NCBI RefSeq assembly: GCF_010587385.1
Contig: NZ_CP047475.1
Span: forward strand, 248,001-312,000
From: Vibrio astriarenae
Lineage (GTDB): Bacteria > Pseudomonadota > Gammaproteobacteria > Enterobacterales > Vibrionaceae
Reading direction: 5' to 3'
Length of the DNA stretch: 64,000 nucleotides
Both the position numbers and the translations under genes were made by a program. Below the pieces are notes generated by a model. It worked only from the letters and a program-made list of their open reading frames with translations, ran no database searches and was not told the DNA's origin. Position 1 is the stretch's first letter, and every line of letters starts with the position of its first letter. This document shows positions 53,259-61,864 of the stretch, piece by piece.

Positions 53259-53513
53259 ATGTCTGCATCAAGAGAAGATAGTTTTCATTTTTTGAGTCCA
53301 TATAAAATGAAAGACTTAGCGAAAGATTTTGGAGCGAACCTACGCAGAATGCGCAAGGATAGGTCTATTTCTCAAGATAAACTGGCTTTACTTGCAGATA
53401 TTGATAGGAGTTACATTGGTAGGGTTGAACGCGGCGAGGTTAATATTACTCTTCAAAAAGCCTATCAGCTCGCTAGTATTTTGGAGTGTGACGTGAAAGA
53501 GTTACTACCTTAA
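53259..53513 (+). CDS. Small XRE-family (Cro/CI-like) regulator
   Basis: A helix-turn-helix of the XRE type covers the protein's second half: LRRMRKDRSISQDKLALLAD, then DRSYIGRVERGEVNITLQKA and ILECDVKELLP. The 84-residue start at 53259 (MSASRED) puts the mRNA start only about 15 bases away; the ATG at 53307 (MKDLAKDFG) gives the usual 68-residue length and may be the true start. It is divergent from the wHTH-helicase operon and probably its repressor. Confidence 0.75.
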   Translation: MSASREDSFHFLSPYKMKDLAKDFGANLRRMRKDRSISQDKLALLADIDRSYIGRVERGEVNITLQKAYQLASILECDVKELLP

Positions 53514-53787
53514 GGTTTCTCTGATTTATTCTGAATAAATGCCCAATGATATTAGATATAAGCAATGCATTTACAGTGGGTAAAAAGTCACATCATATTC
53601 TTGGCGTGTTGAATTGCTATATTTATGAAAATTTCGGTAGATTTCTACTGGTTGCATACTTTCCTCAAGGTGATCTACTTATCATCTCCCGAAGTCGTTC
53701 CCATGCTATGCTTGGTGATTCATAAGGTTGTTAAATCAAATACCAGTACATTTTTTAACTTGGGTTTTAAAGCGATAGGGAGGGAGC
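53514..53787. other. Gap between the XRE and FRG genes
   Basis: Nothing coding is supported in these 274 bases. It is AT-rich and probably carries the FRG promoter; GGGAGG lies directly before the FRG start. Confidence 0.3.
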
Positions 53788-54864
53788 ATGCATTACGATA
53801 GACATATAGATCTACTACTTATAGATATCTTCCCTAGAGTAGAGCAGGATCAATATTCTTTTACTACATCTGAGTTTTTGGTGTTATCGAGAGAAATGGG
53901 AATCAAGTGGGATCTTGAAACAACGAATGGAAGGCTTTACTCCAGTGAGTATGTGAGCGTTACCAGTACGTATGAACCTACTTCAGATTTAAATGAATGG
54001 GTATATCACAAAAATAAGCACTACAAAGTTAATTTGGTAGAGCATCCCAGTTGGGATTCCTTTAAGGATTATGTGAGCCGAGAGTTCTATAATGACATCG
54101 AAAGAGTAGTTTTCCGCGGACAAAGAGACAGCGCATGGGATGTGACTAGTTCATTAACCAGAATTTATAGTGACTTAGAAGGCTATTACACACCTGAGGA
54201 ACTTGAACATGCCCATCTAAATAATTTTAAGTTCACTTCTCGAGGGCGCCTACCTTTTAACAACATTACTGACGAAGCCTTATGGGCATTAGGCCAGCAT
54301 TATGGCTTGGCGACACCTTATGTTGATTGGACTACAGCACTATATTATGCCGTATTTTTTGCGTTTGCTTCACCAGAGAGAAGCAGTACTGGCTTTCGCG
54401 CTATTTACAGCTTGAGTATAGATACAGTCGTAGAGCTAGCTTCAAAAGATTCTAGATTAGCATTTGAAGTCTACGATCCAGCTTTAGAGTTTAATCAACG
54501 ATTGCTTTCTCAGTGTGGACTATTAACTAGAATTCCTACCGGCAAAACTTTAGAGCAACAGTTTGATTCATTCAAAGAATTAAATCTTTTGGTCAAACAT
54601 ATGATCCCTGATTGTGAAAGAGCACTTATACTCAACGACCTATCCCATATGGGCATTGATTACTCTAGTATGTTTCCAGACCTTCACGGTTCTTCACTTC
54701 AATGCAACTTCGTTCAAGAGCATAAGATAGCTCTGGATTTGAGACGGCAAGAGTTGAGCGAAGAATTTAGCTCAAAGGTTCGAGAATCTTTGAATTCTGA
54801 TAGAAAGTATAGTTTTGAAGAGATGGATCAAATATATATGAGTTATAAAAGGATACCAATGTAG
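53788..54864 (+). CDS. FRG-domain protein
   Basis: Named after its FRGQ motif, the FRG domain occupies about residues 95-310 of 358: FRGQRDSAWDVTSSLTR (109 onward), WALGQHYGLATPYVDWTTALYYA (166-188), NQRLLSQCGLLTR (about 236-248), and MFPDLHGSSL. The N-terminal 90 residues have no match that I know. FRG proteins occur in many islands and prophages and are suspected of a role in phage defence; the chemistry is unsettled. It has its own strong ribosome site and is followed by a hairpin, so it seems a single-gene unit. Confidence 0.8.
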   Translation: MHYDRHIDLLLIDIFPRVEQDQYSFTTSEFLVLSREMGIKWDLETTNGRLYSSEYVSVTSTYEPTSDLNEWVYHKNKHYKVNLVEHPSWDSFKDYVSREFYNDIERVVFRGQRDSAWDVTSSLTRIYSDLEGYYTPEELEHAHLNNFKFTSRGRLPFNNITDEALWALGQHYGLATPYVDWTTALYYAVFFAFASPERSSTGFRAIYSLSIDTVVELASKDSRLAFEVYDPALEFNQRLLSQCGLLTRIPTGKTLEQQFDSFKELNLLVKHMIPDCERALILNDLSHMGIDYSSMFPDLHGSSLQCNFVQEHKIALDLRRQELSEEFSSKVRESLNSDRKYSFEEMDQIYMSYKRIPM

Positions 54865-54895
54865 TGCTTTGTTGCTAAGTGAGGTGTCTGTTTTA

Positions 54896-54916
54896 ACCCC
54901 GTACGTAATACGGGGT
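54896..54916. terminator. Hairpin between the FRG and AAA genes
   Basis: Stem ACCCCGTA/TACGGGGT with a 5-base loop lies between the two convergent stops. T tracts are poor, so terminator activity is moderate at best. Confidence 0.55.
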
Positions 54917-54951
54917 AAAGTGGAATGTTTTGAGTAGACTGAGGCTGCTAA

Positions 54952-56190
54952 TCAGAAGTTGATATCGCCATCAGGAAGCATTGTTAAGTTGGCAAGCCTA
55001 ATATAGCTTGGCATTCTTGGATCGTTGAACTTATAAACGCCTTTAGCTAACCTTCTTAGAATAGTGTCATCATTATCAGATACTATTTTCTGCAAGTAGT
55101 TGTTTAACCAACCTTGAGTTATTTCTACTCCCCAAAGTCGCTCGTAAGCGCCTCGAAGTTTAGATGCCTTGAATTCATCTTCAGTAATGGAAGATGCAGC
55201 AATAAGAATCTTTTTAAACTCTTCAGTATTTGCAGAACGAATAGCTTCGTTATAAAGCGTTCTGAGTGATCCTTCTGCATCACCACAAGCGTCATCGGTA
55301 GCTGCTTGTATGTGACCTAGGCTGATTTCTTTACGGCTTTCTGCTATCGCAGCTTCAGCTGATTTTAAGCAAAGTAAATGTGCAAAATGAGCATAGCCAG
55401 CACTCACTTTTTCGACTTTCCTGATTGCTGACGTAGAAAATTCTAGTTCGAGTTTCTTCGCGCCTTCAGTAATAATCTGACGGACTTCCTCTGTTGATAG
55501 CTTTTTTAAATGAGTTTCTTTAAGACAACGTTGAACAGACTTGTGTCCGTGCGTAAGTTCACTTGATGTCTCAGCGATTCCCACAACCAAAAACTTGAGA
55601 GGCGAACCTTCATCACTCAATTGCTTAATAAGCTCTGCTACTTTCCACTTCTCTTCTTTAGCAATCACATCAATTTCATCGAGAAGAAAGATCGCGTTAA
55701 TGTCCTTGATCTTATCTGCTACCCAACTTGGGGAAATCGCTCTTTCCGTAAAGCCCTTGAGCATTACTTTGTCAGTGTTTTTTGACTCTAACTCTGCATT
55801 CAGAACAAGTTTCACCCCGCCTTTTTGGGTGTCTTGGCACTCTTGCTCGCTTGAGCTAATCTGTAAATCCACTCCGACTTTTATCAGTAGTTTCTCGACG
55901 ATAGTCAAGAAGGTATCACTACTATCACAACGTTTCTTGATCAGTTGATTATTCTTGAGAGGCTTTAGTAGTTCACTAGCGATGTTGGCTAGGGAGCTTT
56001 TTCCTACACCTCGATCTCCAAACAGCACCGAGTGTTGACCCGGAGTGTTGAGCTGTTGAATTATGCTATGAACTTCGTTTTGACGCCCAAAAAACAAGTC
56101 ATATGTCATGATCGGCTGGTAGGGGGTGTAGATGTCTCTTACCCTCGATTCTATGATTCGTTTCTCGTGCTCAAGATTGAATATGTTCAT
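54952..56190 (-). CDS. AAA+ ATPase of the Orc1/Cdc6-like type
   Basis: The 412-residue protein has Walker A GDRGVGKSS (58-66), Walker B IFLLDEID (167-174), and a sensor-1-like FLVVGIAETSSEL. Lid and winged-helix-like parts follow (about 220-412). It resembles archaeal Orc1-type and TniB-like ATPases. It may act alone in defence, or help the recombinase operon, whose last gene ends 282 bp upstream. I chose ATG 56190; a TTG at 56202 would add four residues. No partner gene adjoins it. Confidence 0.75.
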   Translation of the reverse strand: MNIFNLEHEKRIIESRVRDIYTPYQPIMTYDLFFGRQNEVHSIIQQLNTPGQHSVLFGDRGVGKSSLANIASELLKPLKNNQLIKKRCDSSDTFLTIVEKLLIKVGVDLQISSSEQECQDTQKGGVKLVLNAELESKNTDKVMLKGFTERAISPSWVADKIKDINAIFLLDEIDVIAKEEKWKVAELIKQLSDEGSPLKFLVVGIAETSSELTHGHKSVQRCLKETHLKKLSTEEVRQIITEGAKKLELEFSTSAIRKVEKVSAGYAHFAHLLCLKSAEAAIAESRKEISLGHIQAATDDACGDAEGSLRTLYNEAIRSANTEEFKKILIAASSITEDEFKASKLRGAYERLWGVEITQGWLNNYLQKIVSDNDDTILRRLAKGVYKFNDPRMPSYIRLANLTMLPDGDINF

Positions 56191-56202
56191 TATTCTAGCC
56201 AA

Positions 56203-56472
56203 TTAGTTCTGATTCTTGTTATTGGTATCATACGATCGATTTTGTTCTATTGAAACAGTGGTTTACTATCATTGAGAAAAAACCAGACTGTACGATCTAG
56301 TCGTAACTAACGGGTAGGTGTGTAAGATCAAGTATGGTTTACTACAGCTAATACGTTTTTAATTCTCGTTCGAGAATTGTCAAAGCACCTGTGTGCGATA
56401 ACCTAAGTCACTTCGCTTCTTGTTGCTTTGGTAAATCCAGTGTGTGAGCTGAAATCGGAACAATTGTTTTTA
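56203..56472. other. Gap between the recombinase operon and the AAA gene
   Basis: No gene is seen. The stretch must hold the AAA gene promoter and the end of the gin transcript; it contains the palindrome at 56361-56378. Confidence 0.35.
56361..56378. promoter_or_regulatory. Perfect palindrome in the gin-AAA gap
   Basis: AATTCTCG-TT-CGAGAATT is an 18-base perfect inverted repeat. No T run follows on the minus strand, so it looks more like a protein-binding site than a terminator. Confidence 0.4.
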
Positions 56473-56994
56473 CTAGTTAAGTCCTAATAACTGTCGGACA
56501 GGAAGAGATAACTCTGATAGCCGATTGGACCATAATTCTTCCGCGTTTCTTTGTTTCTCATCCTCTAACTCTTTTTGAATTTTCTGGCATTTTTTGACAA
56601 GTTCATCGTGAGTTTTTGATGCATTGCCTTTCCCTTTTGCTCTTAAATAACTACCAACTCGTTTTTCTTTATCTTCTAATAGTCTTTTGTTGCTAGCATC
56701 CAGTGCACTGCGAAACCCTGAAGCCCACTTGGAGCCTTTAGCCATGTCAAGAGTGGCGGGCTTTACATTTATTGCTTTAGCAACATGACTCACGCGGATC
56801 TGCCATAGGCTTGTTTTGGAAAAGTCAGATGGTTTTCGGTGTGTATTGATATATTCCTGGCAAAGTGATTCAAGTGATTTAAGGCAATACCAGGCATCAA
56901 TAGATTTATTACTGGATGATACCCAGTTTGGTAACTTTTCTGGTTTTTGTTTGCTTTCGTATTCGGCTTGTTGCTGTAACAGTTCGAGGCTCAT
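56473..56994 (-). CDS. ginD: GinD-like small recombination protein
   Basis: Last gene of the four-gene operon, 173 residues. A helical part with a possible helix-turn-helix lies at about 68-90 (VSHVAKAINVKPATLDMAKG); a charged coiled coil fills about 125-155. The ATG overlaps the ginC stop (ATGA). In the GInt islands I recall, a fourth small protein of this kind is required together with three recombinases. No enzymatic motif is visible. Name given by position and architecture only. Confidence 0.65.
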   Translation of the reverse strand: MSLELLQQQAEYESKQKPEKLPNWVSSSNKSIDAWYCLKSLESLCQEYINTHRKPSDFSKTSLWQIRVSHVAKAINVKPATLDMAKGSKWASGFRSALDASNKRLLEDKEKRVGSYLRAKGKGNASKTHDELVKKCQKIQKELEDEKQRNAEELWSNRLSELSLPVRQLLGLN

Positions 56995-59774
56995 ATCGAT
57001 TTACCTTCTGTTTCTATAGCACTTTGTAGGCTATCAATGATAGTCGGGGCGGCTCCAAGGCGTTTTAGATGCTTGATTGCGTTAAAGACGGTTTGTATTG
57101 ATGGTGCGCGCCATGCGGCTGGTACTTGTTGTGTGTGAAGGAGCTTTACGTCGTTAGCGATCCCAAGGAGTATTCCTTGTATATTACCTTTCTGAGTTAG
57201 GTTGTTTATGCATCCAAGGCATAGCCCAGGACAGGCGTTTTGCCTCTGGAGAATGCCATTAACAGAGCATTTAGCTTTGTGTTGATTGCGTTTGAGTAGT
57301 ATACAAAAACCCCAAGGGTTAGCCTTTATATCTAGGATCTCTTTTTCCGCGAAGTCTTCTACGACACTCTCGATGTTTTTAGTGGTGGTTACCTGCGTCT
57401 TGAACAACACTCTGCGCAATAGGATGTCTAGTTTCCCAGCAAACCCTTTTCCTGCTTTATGTAGGTGATTTTTTAGCAAAGAAGAAATAACTCTCCGCTT
57501 TACAGTGTCATGTTGACGTCTATTATCCTTGTCACGGATATATGTCAACCACATATTTTGGTTAATATGTTTGAATTGAGAACGTATCATCCACCCAACG
57601 TCACCATCAAAGCGTCTGTACACCGCCTCGGCCCAAATATGTCTGAACGCGTGGGGGCTGGGGTAACGGCAATCTTCCACAATTTCATTGACTATATGTC
57701 TGGTGTAAAGCGCTGAAAAGCCAGTCGTCTGAGCTCTATGTAGAATATCTTGTTTAGTAGAAATGGAAAGATATCTATCCATTAGTTGCATAATGTGGTC
57801 GGGTAACTGACCGCTAATATATCGTTCTAGTAGTTTTTTTCGATCGCTATAAGAAAAGAGAAAGGTTACTCGGTCTCTCTCTCTACGTGCTCTGCGGTGA
57901 GCTTCAACGAGTAACGTATCTTGTTGAAAGTTATTCCAGCTCTCTGATGTACTATCTTTGGCTAGCCGCTGAAGATTTCGCTGTTCTTCAAACGTTAATA
58001 TTTGGTGCCGAGCAAGACTTTTGAGTTCATCGAAAGCATGGATTTTATCTAACTGGACGAAAGGGGCGTAGTTGTCTACGAAGTGCTGCCACATCGACTT
58101 GATGCGTCGTTTGACAAATTCTCCAGATTTTTCAGGGAAATTGATGAACTTGTTATGTGTAGGGTAAAGGCACGGCTTTGATTCACCTGACTGTGTGAGT
58201 AGTGATAGCTGTCGTGCTACTTCATATGTGCTTTGAGTTATCTCTCTGCTGATTTTGACTTTACCATGAGTTTTAGGGATGACCCATTTGACGTTATGTC
58301 TCCATGGACAAGTATGTTGATCAAGTCCATCGAAGTTTCTAGTGATTTTGATGTCTCTCAGTGACCAGCCAAACTCGGATTCACGCCAACCTGTAATGGC
58401 TACGACGTAGGTTAGGCCAGCATCACCTACCAACTTAATAAACGTATTAAGATAGGTAGACTTCTGGCCATTTTTAATGACTAAACCCAAATCGCTGAAC
58501 CATCTCGTCGTCGGAAGTTTAACATCGACTTCAGTAAAGTGTTTTTTCCATCGTGCTGCTATCCAATTATCGAGAGGCTCTGAATTATTAGTCAAATCAA
58601 GTTTTGGTCCCGTGATTTCTGTTATCCATTTAGTGTGCAGTACTTTTAATTCGTCTGGGATTAATATGTGTTGATGGTCTAGTTTTGGAAGGTACACTTT
58701 TACAAGCTGACGAATCCACTCTAATTCGCTGTAGTCAGTGCAATCAATGCTAAGATGTTTGGCGAGTGCCCGGATTTCTGAGTCTTTAAGCATTGCTTCA
58801 CTTGCCATCAAAGGCCGTAAATGCTGTTCAAAAACACTCTCAGTTGCTGATCTAATTCTGTTTAATGTATCATCGCTCAAATATCGTCGGGTGTTACTTT
58901 TATGTGTGATTCCACGTGGTAGTTCATGAATCGTCTTGCCCTGAAGGAAGTGATGAACAGTTGGTATTGCACTACTTATGGAAATGTCAGCTAAATTAGC
59001 AATAGTTTCAATATCCTCTAGGGTTAGCTTTAGTGCTGTTGCTAGGGATATGTTTTTATTAAAGAAGTGATGGCAGTGTTCTATGTAGTATCGGCCGTAA
59101 TCTAGTGATAGTCGATTTAAAGTATTTCCTTTTTTCCAGTCTGCGTATGTGAGTTCTCCATCAGTTACATTATCAATAGCTTTTTTCCAAGATTTAAGCC
59201 GCACTTTATCCGAATAGACAGTATTAAATCCTATCGGCTCTAAACCTAGTTGACGTAGTGTAAAATGCCATTCACGTGTATATGTATTTGACACATCTTG
59301 CCAACAACATGGTGTCAAGCGACGCTCTAATGTGCCACTTTGGGTAATGCTATGTTTGATTTGGTATTCAAAAAGTGTGATTAGATCGAGTTGACGTGCC
59401 GGAATAAGTGGCTTTAGTTTTTTGGGATAAGTAGACTTTTGGGGTGGTTCGTGTTCAGCGAGCCAAAAAATCCATTTGCATATAGAAGCGTATATTTTTC
59501 TTAAAAAACCTACATTCTGATACGTTCGCGCAATATCAAGGAACAGTAGTTTGGCTAGCCAGCAAGGTTGTACTCCAAGCATACCACACCACTCTGGTTG
59601 GTTTTCTTCTAAGTTACGTAACCCAGAGAAGTTTAGAGTTACACCATGAGCAAAAGACCACAGGTTCTGATGTAGGTCACTTTGAGAGCCCATGTTTCTG
59701 AGGCGTTGCTGCAGTTCATGAGTCAGGTATGCATTATGATTTGCATCAGGTGGTAAAGGAATTGGTGTGATCAC
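56991..59774 (-). CDS. ginC: GinC-like tyrosine recombinase (large)
   Basis: The 927-residue protein has a tyrosine-recombinase core in its second half: catalytic Arg in TGWRESEFGWSLRD (R464), HAFRH (H708, R711), then KHINQNMWLTYI with the nucleophile probably Y745. A C-terminal cysteine cluster (CSVNGILQRQNACPGLCLGC, about 855-880) may bind zinc. The start is GTG at 59774, overlapping the ginB stop, with GGAGG upstream. It is the third recombinase of the operon and would act with the other two. Confidence 0.8.
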   Translation of the reverse strand: MITPIPLPPDANHNAYLTHELQQRLRNMGSQSDLHQNLWSFAHGVTLNFSGLRNLEENQPEWCGMLGVQPCWLAKLLFLDIARTYQNVGFLRKIYASICKWIFWLAEHEPPQKSTYPKKLKPLIPARQLDLITLFEYQIKHSITQSGTLERRLTPCCWQDVSNTYTREWHFTLRQLGLEPIGFNTVYSDKVRLKSWKKAIDNVTDGELTYADWKKGNTLNRLSLDYGRYYIEHCHHFFNKNISLATALKLTLEDIETIANLADISISSAIPTVHHFLQGKTIHELPRGITHKSNTRRYLSDDTLNRIRSATESVFEQHLRPLMASEAMLKDSEIRALAKHLSIDCTDYSELEWIRQLVKVYLPKLDHQHILIPDELKVLHTKWITEITGPKLDLTNNSEPLDNWIAARWKKHFTEVDVKLPTTRWFSDLGLVIKNGQKSTYLNTFIKLVGDAGLTYVVAITGWRESEFGWSLRDIKITRNFDGLDQHTCPWRHNVKWVIPKTHGKVKISREITQSTYEVARQLSLLTQSGESKPCLYPTHNKFINFPEKSGEFVKRRIKSMWQHFVDNYAPFVQLDKIHAFDELKSLARHQILTFEEQRNLQRLAKDSTSESWNNFQQDTLLVEAHRRARRERDRVTFLFSYSDRKKLLERYISGQLPDHIMQLMDRYLSISTKQDILHRAQTTGFSALYTRHIVNEIVEDCRYPSPHAFRHIWAEAVYRRFDGDVGWMIRSQFKHINQNMWLTYIRDKDNRRQHDTVKRRVISSLLKNHLHKAGKGFAGKLDILLRRVLFKTQVTTTKNIESVVEDFAEKEILDIKANPWGFCILLKRNQHKAKCSVNGILQRQNACPGLCLGCINNLTQKGNIQGILLGIANDVKLLHTQQVPAAWRAPSIQTVFNAIKHLKRLGAAPTIIDSLQSAIETEGKSI

Positions 59775-61864
59775 GTGCCCACGCCTCCGTATATTTGCGC
59801 CTCAAATAGTGGTGGTAGAACTTTATGGAGTTGTTTATATTTTTCAGTCCCCTCTTTGACTACTTCAGGACTTATACGGTTATTCAGTAACAAAGACATC
59901 CATTCTGCATCAGGTAAGACCGTTCGCTCAAAGAACTGCAACGCATTTTGGATAAGTCGATTTGCCTGACGTTCCGCTTCGGAAAGATAATGTAGAAAGT
60001 AGACTACGGTTTCTGGGGTATCCCACACAACATACATATCTGGTTCTCCATTTTTTATTACTCCTGCCGCAGATGGAGTGATAACCTGACCTAATGGATT
60101 TATCTGTACATTCTGATTGCTAGATATTTTCTGAATTTTTGTTTGCAGATTTCGCTCGCGAGCCTGGCTAAGTGCAGCATCAATATTCAGTTTGAATACA
60201 TGGTTTTCGATGTCATCAAGAACTATTCGAGTTATTCTTCCATTTAAGTTGACCCACTCTTTGTTCTTGTCTGTCATGTAGTTGGTCTTCTCTACTCCTG
60301 CTGAATGTGAGTTTGTGTTTATCAGGTCACTATCACGGTATTTGTCACTGCGTGCTTGAATTGAACTGGTTTTTATAGCTGCGAGGCCAAATAGTGATAT
60401 AGGCAATGGTCGAGATACTTTTTCGCGATAAAGTTCATAACTTGTTTGCTGTTGTTTTTCTAGTTCTTTTAAATACCACGCTGCATAGGATTCTTGGCTA
60501 TTTCTTATCATACACAGATACAGGTGGCGGAAAAGATCGCTTGAGGAACGTGCCTTGAGGCGAGTGTTTATCAACTTTGATAGAGTTGGCGTTTCCCATA
60601 TCCTAGTTAACAGTCCAGGAATTGAGTAGTTTGATGTAGGCGTGAACGATACAGAGCCTCCAATGGGGCAGATAGCCACTTCATCATCTGGTAATGTTTC
60701 CAAGTACGCAATTATTGCTTTTGCTTCAATGAGTGAGCTATCCAAAATTTGTGGTTCTTGAATGCTACTCCGGCCTTTATAATAGGCGCACTGCACACTT
60801 ATCGGGCGATGGTATTTGTTATAATGAATATAAAAATTATTGCTCTTTAGTTTTCGTACATCGGTCGGTTGTACAGTTTGCCAAGCACATAACCAAGCCA
60901 TTAGAAGTTGCTCTATTCGAGAGTGACTTGTTATATAGTCAGGATGAAATATATGTGGTTGTATGAATGTGTTTTGATAGCAAGAGCCTACTTTAATCTT
61001 GAGTCCAATAGTTTTACCATCGCGTATTCGTTCATTGTATGTTTTGAGTACGTTGGGGTTAAGACAGTCAGCTAGTAGCAGCTCTACTGCGCCTTCTGGG
61101 AGTTCGTTAGAGTGCTGTATTAAAGTTACTAGCAACTCTCTGCAATGCTTGAAGTTACGTTGACGTGAAGTAAGCCCTTTACCTATTTCAGTAATATGTG
61201 GATACTTTTGCATTAGCTTAAAGATTGCTGATTTTATCTGCAAGATCCACAGTAACGAACAAGCTACTGTGACACTAAAGCTTCCCATAAGACGCTTCGG
61301 GCTCTCTAATGCTAACCAGTTACTATCGCCGACTAAAGGTCTCAACCAGTCTATATTTGTAAACCAACCGCTCAAGGTAAAAGGTGTCGGTTCCTCTCCT
61401 TTCAATATACCGGTACTTTCTACCAATAAGCGTATAAATCGCTGCTCTTCGGGTGTAAAAGTATCTGAAGCCGCCCCTTCTTCCAGTAGGATTTTGATAT
61501 CTTTAGTACCTGTAGATTGCGGCAAGAGTTCATTTTGATTTATTCGATATGTTTGATAATCCTCAAGTAGGTGAAATATCCTTGCATCGTTTAATTTTTG
61601 GTCGTTCAGCCAATTTGTAAAGCATGAAATTTGTGTAACGTATGTCCTCTGAGTGACCGAATTCAATGTTTGTTGCCACCAATCGGAAAGGACTGCATTA
61701 TGGATAGCTTGGAAAACAAGCCTTGCGTGGCGATTTGGGTTTGCGAGATGTATGGCTCTGTTGTTTATAATCAGACGAGTTGGTATAGCTTTGAGTTTTG
61801 ATGGCAGAGGGGGAAGAGCTTCATCAAACATGTTTACAGAGCGCTTTGAGTAATCAACACTCAT
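59771..61864 (-). CDS. ginB: GinB-like tyrosine recombinase (divergent)
   Basis: The second operon gene encodes 697 residues. The recombinase core is degenerate: an expected arginine region reads CAWQTVQPTDVRKLKSNN, and SSSDLFRHLYLCMIRN could hold the HxxR-like part; I cannot assign a clear tyrosine. It may have a structural or partner role rather than full catalysis. ATG at 61864 overlaps the ginA stop by 4 bp (ATGA), so it is coupled to ginA. Size and order match the second GInt recombinase. Confidence 0.7.
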   Translation of the reverse strand: MSVDYSKRSVNMFDEALPPLPSKLKAIPTRLIINNRAIHLANPNRHARLVFQAIHNAVLSDWWQQTLNSVTQRTYVTQISCFTNWLNDQKLNDARIFHLLEDYQTYRINQNELLPQSTGTKDIKILLEEGAASDTFTPEEQRFIRLLVESTGILKGEEPTPFTLSGWFTNIDWLRPLVGDSNWLALESPKRLMGSFSVTVACSLLWILQIKSAIFKLMQKYPHITEIGKGLTSRQRNFKHCRELLVTLIQHSNELPEGAVELLLADCLNPNVLKTYNERIRDGKTIGLKIKVGSCYQNTFIQPHIFHPDYITSHSRIEQLLMAWLCAWQTVQPTDVRKLKSNNFYIHYNKYHRPISVQCAYYKGRSSIQEPQILDSSLIEAKAIIAYLETLPDDEVAICPIGGSVSFTPTSNYSIPGLLTRIWETPTLSKLINTRLKARSSSDLFRHLYLCMIRNSQESYAAWYLKELEKQQQTSYELYREKVSRPLPISLFGLAAIKTSSIQARSDKYRDSDLINTNSHSAGVEKTNYMTDKNKEWVNLNGRITRIVLDDIENHVFKLNIDAALSQARERNLQTKIQKISSNQNVQINPLGQVITPSAAGVIKNGEPDMYVVWDTPETVVYFLHYLSEAERQANRLIQNALQFFERTVLPDAEWMSLLLNNRISPEVVKEGTEKYKQLHKVLPPLFEAQIYGGVGT

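Noticed and set aside
54952..56190. AAA gene as TnsC/TniB of a Tn7-like transposon
   Set aside because: No DDE transposase is present in the window, and the neighbouring recombinases are of the tyrosine type.
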